A stretch of 5,310 nt of DNA from Clostridia bacterium (GTDB lineage: Bacteria > Bacillota_A > Clostridia > Oscillospirales > CAG-272): contig JAFZCF010000011.1 of assembly GCA_017552165.1 (NCBI GenBank), positions 1 through 5,310 on the forward strand, written 5' to 3'. The translations under genes were made by a program, and so were the position numbers. Below the pieces are notes generated by a model, which did no database searches, was not told where the DNA came from, and worked only from the letters and a program-made list of their open reading frames with translations. This document shows, in pieces, positions 1 through 5,310 of this stretch. Position 1 is the stretch's first letter; the number at the start of each line of letters is the position of its first letter.

Positions 1-776
1 CCGAGGGACGCCTTCAGGCCGCTGACCGCGAGCTGTTTCTGTATTCGGAGGGCAATCCCGGGCGTGTATACCGGAGCGTTGAGTGCGCGGTTTACGGTAA
101 CAGAGTGATGGTCTCAGTGAGGCGGTACGTCACGTTTTCCGACATCGCGTTCATAAACAGCGGCGTACACGGCTTCGCGGCGACGGACGCCGTCGGCGTC
201 ACGGTGAAGAACTGCGATTTCTCGTTCATCGGCGGCTGCGTCTGGAACAGGGAACTGAAGATCCGTTTCGGCAACGCCTTCGAGCTCTGGAACGGAGCGC
301 GGGACGTCACGATGGAGGGCTGCCGCTGCCGGGAGGTATACGATTCATGCTTCACCCATCAGGGTCCGGGCGAGGAGAGCCGCGTGCCTGAAAATATCGT
401 CTGCCGCGGAAACGTTTTCGAGCGGTACGGCATGGCGGCGTACGAGGCGAGGGACCCCGTTCCGAGGGGCGCCGTGTTTGCCGACAACGTTTGCCTTGAC
501 GCCGGGCTCGGCTTTTCCATGCAGGACGAGATCCCGCCGCGCCGCTCAGAGATATGGCCGCGTCCTATGGGACATCATCTTTTCCTTTGGAGAACGGAAC
601 ACGGAACGGCCGGCGGCTCCGTCGATGTGACCGGCAACAGCTTCGGCCCCGCACCGTACGGCGGCGCCGTCTATTCGCTGATATCGAAAGAAGCGCGGGC
701 ACAGTTTTTAATAAAAAACAACCGGTATTCGGCGCAGGCCGACCGTATGCTTGCCGACGACCGCGAGGATGACTGA
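1..776 (+). CDS. Right-handed parallel beta-helix repeat protein, C-terminal part (5' end outside window)
   Basis: The reading frame is open from base 3 to the TGA at 774-776, giving 257 visible residues. GTG 105 and ATG 108 could be starts, but the frame continues upstream with the same kind of sequence, so this is taken as the 3' part of a longer gene. The translation shows the irregular repeats of a parallel beta-helix: short beta-strand runs ending in Asn/Gly/Cys turns, such as VTFSDIAFINSGVHGF, VTVKNCDF, GNAFELW, VTMEGCRC, IVCRGNVF, AVFADNVCL, VDVTGNSF and FLIKNNRY. The order (SGVHGF, NCDFSFIGG, GNAFELW, YDSCFTHQG) resembles the pectate-lyase-like helices of Pfam Beta_helix proteins, which often bind or cleave polysaccharides. 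No catalytic residues can be assigned. A signal peptide, if present, would lie outside the window. The gene ends 84 bases before the next one, and a promoter lies between them, so it is probably a separate transcription unit. The fold is fairly secure; the substrate is unknown. Confidence 0.82.
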   Translation, partial: EGRLQAADRELFLYSEGNPGRVYRSVECAVYGNRVMVSVRRYVTFSDIAFINSGVHGFAATDAVGVTVKNCDFSFIGGCVWNRELKIRFGNAFELWNGARDVTMEGCRCREVYDSCFTHQGPGEESRVPENIVCRGNVFERYGMAAYEARDPVPRGAVFADNVCLDAGLGFSMQDEIPPRRSEIWPRPMGHHLFLWRTEHGTAGGSVDVTGNSFGPAPYGGAVYSLISKEARAQFLIKNNRYSAQADRMLADDREDD

Positions 777-792
777 GCGGTTCCGCCCGTAC

Positions 793-821
793 TTTACTTT
801 TTTTCGCATTTGTGATATAAT
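793..821 (+). promoter_or_regulatory. SigA-type promoter with extended -10, upstream of the yfhO-like gene
   Basis: The -35 box TTTACT (793-798) matches TTGACA at four of six positions. A 17-base spacer follows, and the -10 box at 816-821 is a perfect TATAAT. TGA directly before it (813-815) makes an extended -10 (TGn). A run of seven T (798-804) sits at the upstream end of the spacer. Transcription would start near 827-829, giving a leader of about 33 bases before the ATG at 861. It probably drives both the YfhO-like gene and the overlapping hydrolase gene. Confidence 0.75.
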
Positions 822-842
822 GACGAAGATTATTATGAAAAA

Positions 843-859
843 CTCCGGAGGTTCCTCGG
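843..859 (+). promoter_or_regulatory. Ribosome binding site within a self-complementary stretch
   Basis: GGAGG at 847-851 lies 9 bases before the ATG at 861 and supports that start. It is embedded in complementary sequence: CTCCGGAG (843-850) is a perfect palindrome, and CCGGAGG (845-851) can also pair with CCTCGG (854-859) around a bulged G. Either pairing would partly hide the ribosome binding site. The ribosome binding site is secure; any regulatory role of the pairing is inference. Confidence 0.6.
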
Positions 860-860
860 G

Positions 861-3626
861 ATGCTTTCCGCAAAGGAAGATTTCAGGACAAGACTGATAA
901 ACGGCTGGCGCGAAAACAAGTTTCTTATCGTCGCCTTTTTCCTGCCGCTTATGATACAGTGGATGATATTCATAGCGATGGAGGTCTATCCTTTCGGAAG
1001 CAACTCGGTCCTCGTCCTCGATCTGAACGGGCAGTACGTTTATTTTTTCGAAGAGCTGAGAAACAAGATCCTCGGCGGGGGCTCGATGCTCTACACCTGG
1101 TCGCGGACGCTCGGCGGCGAGTTCATGGGCATCTACGCCTATTATCTCGCGAGCCCGTTTTCATATCTCATAGCACTTTTCCCGTCCAACCACATAACGG
1201 AGGGGCTTCTCGTCATCGAGCTGCTAAAGACCGGCTCGATGGGCCTGACGATGGGGTATTACCTCAAAAAAACAAAAAAATCGTCCCGGCTCAGCGTCCT
1301 GATCTTCTCGACCTGCTACGCCGTGTCGGCGTACGACGTCGTTTACGGGCACAATACCATGTGGATGGACTGCGTGATACTCCTCCCGCTCGTCACCCTC
1401 GGTATAGAGCAGCTTATCAAAAAGCGCCGTTTTCTGCTTTTCGTCGTCACCCTTTCGCTTTCTCTCCTGACGAGCTTTTATATCGGGTACATGGTGTGCC
1501 TTTACGTCGCGATATATTTCTTTTACTACTATCTCGCGCACGCAACGAAGGAGGAGAACAATTTCTGGCTTGAAAAAAACCATTTCTGGCATTCTCTCCT
1601 CAGGATAGGTTTTTACTCGGCAATCGCGATATGCATCTCGATGTGTATCGTATATCCGGCTTATACCTCGCTTCAGTTCGGCAAGAGCACCTTCAGCACG
1701 ACGAACTGGGCGATAAGCCAGCGTTTCGATCTCATGGATTTCTTCCTGAGATTTTTCCCGGGCACGTACGATACGGTCCGTCCCGAGGGACTTCCGCTGC
1801 TTTACTGCGGCGTCATCGCCCTGATATTCGTGCCGATGTATTTCATCTGCCGCAAATACAGTTGGCAGGAGAGACTGATGGGCGGGGCGGTTCTCGTTTT
1901 CTTCTTCCTTTGCATGAATGTGAGCTCGATCGACATAGTCTGGCACGGATTCCAGAGACCGAACTGGCTGAATTACCGGTACAGTTTCATGTTCGTGTTC
2001 CTGATGCTCGTTTTCGCGTATAAGGCGTTTACCGAGATAAACAATATGGATTTCAGGTTCAGCGTTTTTCTCGGCGGCGTGCTCGTCGTGTTCCTTATGC
2101 TCGTACAGAAGCAGGACTATGAATATATCAACGATTTCTCCTGCATATGGCTCTCTGTCCTGTGCGTAGTCGTTCTCACGGGAGCGTCGTATTTCGCAAA
2201 ATCAGGGAAGCTCCGCGGTATGGGCGCCGTTATCGTCCTTATTCTGACCTGTCTTGAGCTCTTCGGGGCCGGGCTTCTCAACATTGTAGCCCTCGACAAG
2301 GACGTCGTTATAAGCTCGCGCACGTCGTATAACAGCTTTATGGAGAAGATGTATCCCACGGTAAACTGGGTCAAGGAGTACGATGACTCTGCGTTTTACC
2401 GTATGGAAAAGACCATCCACCGCAAAACGAACGATCCCATGACGCTGGGGTTCTACGGCATTTCGAACAGTACGTCAACTCTCAACAAGGCCGTGATAAA
2501 CCTCCTCAACAGCTACGGCTACGCTTCGAGATCTCACTGGACGAAATATATAGGCGGGACACCCGTTTCCGACGGACTTCTCGACGTCAGGTACGTTATA
2601 ACGAACAAATTGCTCGACGACGGTGTGAGGGAACTCCTGTACACCGACGAGGAGCACAATTATTACGTTTATTTCAATCCATACGCGCTTTCCCTCGCCT
2701 ACGCGGTCGACGCCGAGGCGGGCGAGCTCGAGATAACCGATTACAGCTCGCCGTTCGTGGCGATGAACGCCATCCTCCGCTCGATGACGGGGGAGGAGGA
2801 CCTCACCGCGTTCAACAAGCTCAACGTCCTCGATACCGAAATGAACAACATTTCGACGAGCTTTACGACCAAACACAGAAAGTACGCCAAGCGTGACGAC
2901 TCATCTTCCGCGTCGATCGTTTACACGGTGGACGTCAAGGGCGGCGTGCCGGTCTATATGTGCATCCCGACGGACTATCCGAGGGAGGCGTCTCTCAAGG
3001 TCAACGGAGTGTCCAAGGGCGCAGTGATGGGCAACGAGAGCGACACGGTGATCTATCTCGGATGTTACGATTACGATCAGGAGATAACGGTCACCATAGA
3101 GCTCAAGGACGATCCGATCTACATAATGACCGGAAACGACTACTTCTTCTACATGGACGTCGAAGAATGCAACAGGGCATTTGAGAAGATATCCAAGGGC
3201 AATCTCGAGATCACGTCCTTCTCTGATACGCATATCGAGGGCAGCGTAAACGTCCCGGAGGACAGGGGACTGCTCTTTACGTCCATCCCGTACGACGAGG
3301 GCTGGCACGTTTACGTTGACGGCGAGCAGAAAGAGCTCGTCATGACTCACGACGCGCTCCTTGCCGTCGGAATAGAACCCGGCGAGCACGAGGTCGTGTT
3401 TGATTACTGCCCGAAATGCTACACAGTCGGCACCGCCGTGTCGATAGCAGGGCTCATCGCCCTCGCCGCGCTGTACGTCATAAGCATTTTTGCCGAAAAG
3501 CGCGCCGACAGGAAATGGAGGGAGGCGAACGCCGCGGCGCTCGTATCGGTCCCGGCGGAGCTCCCGCGTGAGCCCGAAAACGGCGGCGTCCCGGAATCCG
3601 GCGATGAAGACGACGAAGACCTCTGA
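861..3626 (+). CDS. yfhO: YfhO-family polytopic membrane protein (probable GT-C-like glycosyltransferase for surface polymers)
   Basis: The protein has 921 residues, slightly longer than typical YfhO proteins. The N-terminal half holds about a dozen hydrophobic segments, roughly at residues 22-40, 90-108, 116-134, 143-158, 170-183, 190-226, 247-266, 311-330, 339-356, 374-390, 399-415, 428-445 and 454-478. A large extracytoplasmic domain (about 480-855) and a last membrane segment (856-877) follow. Family landmarks are LDLNGQY (Asp54, Gln58) in the first outer loop, YYLASPF (94-100), SDGLLDVRYVITN (570-582), PYDEGWHVYVDGE (810-822) and the GEH...YCPK element before the last helix. In Bacillus and Listeria relatives, YfhO works in glycosylation of lipoteichoic or wall teichoic acid, using a lipid-linked sugar made by a CsbB-type enzyme. 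No CsbB or GtcA partner lies in this window, so the acceptor polymer here is unknown. The tail after residue 900 is acidic (GDEDDEDL). ATG 861 is chosen because of GGAGG nine bases upstream. The 3' end overlaps the next gene by 23 bases. Family assignment is strong; orthology to B. subtilis yfhO is not proven. Confidence 0.9.
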   Translation: MLSAKEDFRTRLINGWRENKFLIVAFFLPLMIQWMIFIAMEVYPFGSNSVLVLDLNGQYVYFFEELRNKILGGGSMLYTWSRTLGGEFMGIYAYYLASPFSYLIALFPSNHITEGLLVIELLKTGSMGLTMGYYLKKTKKSSRLSVLIFSTCYAVSAYDVVYGHNTMWMDCVILLPLVTLGIEQLIKKRRFLLFVVTLSLSLLTSFYIGYMVCLYVAIYFFYYYLAHATKEENNFWLEKNHFWHSLLRIGFYSAIAICISMCIVYPAYTSLQFGKSTFSTTNWAISQRFDLMDFFLRFFPGTYDTVRPEGLPLLYCGVIALIFVPMYFICRKYSWQERLMGGAVLVFFFLCMNVSSIDIVWHGFQRPNWLNYRYSFMFVFLMLVFAYKAFTEINNMDFRFSVFLGGVLVVFLMLVQKQDYEYINDFSCIWLSVLCVVVLTGASYFAKSGKLRGMGAVIVLILTCLELFGAGLLNIVALDKDVVISSRTSYNSFMEKMYPTVNWVKEYDDSAFYRMEKTIHRKTNDPMTLGFYGISNSTSTLNKAVINLLNSYGYASRSHWTKYIGGTPVSDGLLDVRYVITNKLLDDGVRELLYTDEEHNYYVYFNPYALSLAYAVDAEAGELEITDYSSPFVAMNAILRSMTGEEDLTAFNKLNVLDTEMNNISTSFTTKHRKYAKRDDSSSASIVYTVDVKGGVPVYMCIPTDYPREASLKVNGVSKGAVMGNESDTVIYLGCYDYDQEITVTIELKDDPIYIMTGNDYFFYMDVEECNRAFEKISKGNLEITSFSDTHIEGSVNVPEDRGLLFTSIPYDEGWHVYVDGEQKELVMTHDALLAVGIEPGEHEVVFDYCPKCYTVGTAVSIAGLIALAALYVISIFAEKRADRKWREANAAALVSVPAELPREPENGGVPESGDEDDEDL

Positions 3627-4503
3627 CAACAGAAAAAGAATCATACTGACCGCCGCCGCGATACTGTTTTTCGCGGCGGCGGCCGTATGCGTTTTTCTGC
3701 TCGGCTCGGTGGAGTTTTCCGGCCGCGCGGACGCGCCGGGAGACCCAGACGCGCAGCTTTCCGTCATGTATTTCAACGCGGGAAGGGGAGACTCCGCGCT
3801 CGTCACTTTCCCGGACGGCGAAAGAATGCTGATCGACGCCGGCACGTTCGACAGCGGCGAGATGCTCAGAGCTTATTTCGACGTTTACGGCATAAAAAAC
3901 ATAAAATATCTCGTTTTGACCCACCCGCATTCGGATCATTTCGGTGGGTGCGGGGAAATCATGAAAAGCGTGGAGTTTGAAAAAGTCTTCGTTTCGCCGG
4001 CAGGATACGGCGACGGAGCCTATGAAAGGGTGATACAGGCGCTCGGGGAGCGTGGCTGCAACGTTTCGTCGCCGTCGCCCGGCACGTTCTTTTCCCTGGG
4101 TGGCGCACGCGTCGTCTTTCTCGGTCCGCTCGACCGGTATGAGGACGAAAACGACGAAAGTCTTTCGCTTAGGATTACTTACGGCGTGACGTCGTTTCTG
4201 TTTACCGGCGACACCGGTGAGGATGCGGAAAAAGATCTCGTAAAAAGATACGGATCGGAGGGGCTCCGTTCAGACGTTCTCAAGCTCGGGCACCACGGCT
4301 CGGCGACCGCGTCGTCGCCGGAGTTTCTTGACGCCGTGCGCCCCTCTGTTGCCGTCGCGAGCTGCGAGCGCAGCAGCTCGTACGGCTTCCCGGCCCCCGC
4401 TGTCCTGTCGCAGCTCGAAAAGTTCGGCACGGAGGTGCTCGCCACGTACGACTACGATATCGGCCTGAAACTAGTATCCGACGGGCAAAATATTTTTCAA
4501 TAA
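3604..4503 (+). CDS. Membrane-anchored metallo-beta-lactamase-fold hydrolase, ComEC/Rec2 C-terminal-domain type
   Basis: From ATG 3604 the protein has 299 residues. A basic start (KRKR-like, residues 8-12) and a hydrophobic stretch (13-34, Ala-rich) form a signal anchor, or possibly an uncleaved signal peptide, placing the catalytic domain outside the cell. The domain shows the metallo-beta-lactamase order: FNAGRGDSALV (57-67), LIDAG (76-80), the metal motif HPHSDH (His107, His109, Asp111, His112), GDTGED (Asp203) and LKLGHHGSATASSPEF (His230, His231). The last element is typical of the domain fused to the ComEC competence channel, but the channel's membrane core is absent, so this is a stand-alone enzyme. 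The substrate is unknown; phosphoesters such as DNA are plausible from the family. Two usual positions differ: NAGRGDS where relatives have DVGQGDS, and YGFP where they have YGHP. ATG 3604 has only a weak upstream site (GGAA, 3593-3596). GTG 3568 has a better one (GGAG, 3557-3560, seven bases away) and would add 12 residues. The overlap with yfhO suggests translational coupling. Confidence 0.85.
   Translation: MKTTKTSDNRKRIILTAAAILFFAAAAVCVFLLGSVEFSGRADAPGDPDAQLSVMYFNAGRGDSALVTFPDGERMLIDAGTFDSGEMLRAYFDVYGIKNIKYLVLTHPHSDHFGGCGEIMKSVEFEKVFVSPAGYGDGAYERVIQALGERGCNVSSPSPGTFFSLGGARVVFLGPLDRYEDENDESLSLRITYGVTSFLFTGDTGEDAEKDLVKRYGSEGLRSDVLKLGHHGSATASSPEFLDAVRPSVAVASCERSSSYGFPAPAVLSQLEKFGTEVLATYDYDIGLKLVSDGQNIFQ
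3630..3699 (+). repeat. Extended imperfect inverted repeat just after the yfhO stop, inside the hydrolase gene
   Basis: Three nested complementary segments line up in register. CAGAAAAA (3630-3637) pairs with TTTTTCTG (3692-3699). CATAC (3642-3646) pairs with GTATG (3685-3689). A perfect 12-base GC-rich arm, CCGCCGCCGCGA (3650-3661), pairs with 3671-3682 around a nine-base loop. The internal loops are 4/2 and 3/2 bases. This gives 25 base pairs in 70 bases. It starts four bases past the yfhO stop and encodes the Ala-rich membrane anchor of the hydrolase. Alanine codons (GCC/GCG) alone could give part of the central arm, but not the two outer arms. No T-run follows, so it is not a standard intrinsic terminator. 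A role in mRNA stability or coupling is inference. Confidence 0.6.
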
Positions 4504-4507
4504 GTAC

Positions 4508-4534
4508 TTGTTTTTTTTTTCATTATGGTATAAT
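4508..4534 (+). promoter_or_regulatory. Extended -10 promoter upstream of the lipoprotein gene
   Basis: A perfect TATAAT (4529-4534) is preceded by TGG (4526-4528), forming an extended -10. The -35 region is weak: TTGTTT at 4508-4513 with a 15-base spacer is the best match. A run of ten T (4511-4520) fills the upstream part of the spacer. Transcription would begin near 4541 and leave a leader of about 50 bases before ATG 4592. The promoter starts just five bases after the hydrolase stop, so the lipoprotein gene has its own start of transcription, although read-through is possible because no clear terminator is seen. Confidence 0.68.
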
Positions 4535-4558
4535 GAAATTGTTTGGAACATAAAATTG

Positions 4559-4571
4559 TTGCTGGCAGCAA
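4559..4571 (+). promoter_or_regulatory. 13-bp palindrome in the leader of the lipoprotein gene (possible operator)
   Basis: TTGCTGGCAGCAA is a perfect inverted repeat with six-base arms around one central G. It lies about 18-30 bases downstream of the predicted transcription start and ends nine bases before the GGAGG of the lipoprotein gene. The position suits a repressor site, or a small leader hairpin of five pairs with a three-base loop. No regulator for it is seen in the window, and a chance palindrome cannot be excluded. Confidence 0.35.
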
Positions 4572-4591
4572 GGATTTGTGGGAGGATAAAG

Positions 4592-5310
4592 ATGAAAAAG
4601 TTATTTGCGTATATTCTGATTTTTGCGTGCTTGGCTATGCTTGTGTCATGCCTTAATGAAGAAATTCACGTAACAGACAATGCAGACGAAAATAAAGAAA
4701 CAAATGAAATGATAAAGCCGGTTGAAAACATCACAAACGGTTTAAACAATGAGGATGCGGATCTCGTAATGTCATCTTTCTATTGCTATAATTATTCAAC
4801 GTTTGAAAACGATATCAATTATGCAACAGACATTGTTAAAGCTGAATGCGTGTGCAAAACAGATTATGCAGGATATACAATGTATGATTTCGAAGTTGAG
4901 GAAAGGTTTCTCGGAGATGACAACGTAACGGTTTTGCCTGTGAGAGTTTCAAAAACTCAATACCCGGTCGTTTCGGAAAACGGCGAGCAACTTATCCGTA
5001 TGTCGAGTATCGATTCAGAGGTGAATTATGAGATTGGGAAACGTTACTATCTCATCCTTGAGAAATACGTAAGCGTTTTTGAGGAAAACGACTTCTATAC
5101 CAATGTGATCATCAAATCGTTGATTCCCGCGGACGATATTAAGTCGGCTACCAAATACGGAGAACCGCTTTGTAATCACGCGGCTTTTGACTTCGAAAAA
5201 TCCGAAGACTCGGGAAAAGACCTTGTAATAGAATCCGAAAAAGATTTCGCAAATTACCTTTTTGAACTTGTTAAACAGTCTGCCGGCGTTGAAAGAAAAG
5301 GAAGCGTAAC
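4592..5310 (+). CDS. Putative lipoprotein of unknown function (3' end outside window)
   Basis: The frame is open from ATG 4592 to the window edge (239 codons plus two bases), with no stop. GGAGG at 4581-4585, six bases before the ATG, supports the start. The N-terminus is a lipoprotein signal peptide: MKK, a hydrophobic core (residues 4-16) and the lipobox LVSC with Cys20 as the expected lipidated residue. A polar, Asn/Glu-rich linker (21-60) would hold the domain away from the membrane. The remainder alternates beta-strand-like runs: ATDIVKAECV (78-87), YTMYDFEVEERFLGD (95-109), VTVLPVRVS (112-120) and YEIGKRYYLILEKY (146-159). This layout of a strand pair, a glycine-ended VEERFLG segment and a GKRYYLIL segment resembles small beta-barrel lipoproteins common in clostridia, but no named family is recognised. 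The G+C content (about 32-35% at 4681-4800, 45% at 5101-5160) is far below that of the upstream genes. It has its own promoter. Being a lipoprotein is well supported; its function is unknown. Confidence 0.82.
   Translation, partial: MKKLFAYILIFACLAMLVSCLNEEIHVTDNADENKETNEMIKPVENITNGLNNEDADLVMSSFYCYNYSTFENDINYATDIVKAECVCKTDYAGYTMYDFEVEERFLGDDNVTVLPVRVSKTQYPVVSENGEQLIRMSSIDSEVNYEIGKRYYLILEKYVSVFEENDFYTNVIIKSLIPADDIKSATKYGEPLCNHAAFDFEKSEDSGKDLVIESEKDFANYLFELVKQSAGVERKGSV

Noticed and set aside
105..110. GTG/ATG as the true start of the first gene
   Set aside because: The frame is open to the left edge with beta-helix-like sequence before it, and no ribosome binding site precedes 105, so the gene most likely begins outside the window.
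777..804. Possible terminator after the beta-helix gene (GCGG, TT, CCGC followed later by a T-run)
   Set aside because: The loop would be only two bases, the stem is very short, and the T-run starts about ten bases away. The T-run fits better as part of the promoter spacer.
1224..1946. Minus-strand open frame (240 codons) inside the yfhO-like gene
   Set aside because: It lies opposite clear membrane-spanning codons of a recognised family. Its charged, low-complexity translation looks like a reverse-frame artefact.
3490..3603. Longest possible N-terminal extension of the hydrolase from ATG 3490
   Set aside because: It would add a very basic Arg/Ser-rich stretch that is a frame-shifted reading of the yfhO tail and lies before a normal signal anchor.
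2901..3845. Long minus-strand open frame (314 codons) opposite the yfhO 3' end and hydrolase start
   Set aside because: It is antisense to two well-supported genes, has an Arg/Val/His-rich composition typical of a shadow frame, and shows no recognisable domain.
4487..4520. Possible terminator after the hydrolase gene (AAAATATTTT, AAGTACTT, then ten T)
   Set aside because: Both palindromes are AT-rich with no room for a loop, and no GC-rich stem abuts the T-tract, so an intrinsic terminator cannot be supported.

Overview
The window looks like chromosomal DNA of a Gram-positive, clostridia-type bacterium (Bacillota). The evidence is a YfhO-family membrane protein, GGAGG-type ribosome binding sites, SigA-like promoters with extended -10 boxes, and a lipobox lipoprotein. 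The genus cannot be told from this sequence. Most of the window is GC-rich (38 of 60 bases in 4081-4140). The last gene is much AT-richer (19 of 60 G+C in 4741-4800). All four genes are on the + strand, and all appear to make envelope or surface proteins.

Layout: (1) Bases 1-776 hold the 3' part of a right-handed parallel beta-helix protein whose start lies upstream of the window. (2) Bases 777-860 are a short intergenic region with a good promoter (TTTACT, 17 bp, TGA-TATAAT) and a ribosome binding site inside a self-complementary stretch. (3) Bases 861-3626 encode a 921-residue YfhO-family polytopic membrane protein, a GT-C-like family linked to glycosylation of cell-surface polymers. (4) Bases 3604-4503 encode a membrane-anchored metallo-beta-lactamase-fold hydrolase of the ComEC/Rec2 C-terminal-domain type. 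It overlaps the YfhO gene by 23 bases, so the two probably form a translationally coupled pair. (5) Bases 4504-4591 hold a second extended -10 promoter, a T-tract and a 13-bp palindrome. (6) Bases 4592-5310 are the start of a lipoprotein gene of unknown function that runs off the window.

How they may work together: YfhO and the surface hydrolase are probably co-transcribed from the promoter at 793-821 and could both act on extracellular envelope polymers. That functional link is inference from position. The lipoprotein has its own promoter and differs in composition, so it looks like a separate unit. The most unusual non-coding signal is a 70-base, three-segment imperfect inverted repeat (3630-3699). 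It begins four bases after the YfhO stop and lies inside the membrane-anchor codons of the hydrolase gene. No complete, clearly novel multi-gene system is evident. No tRNA, rRNA, CRISPR array or mobile element was seen.
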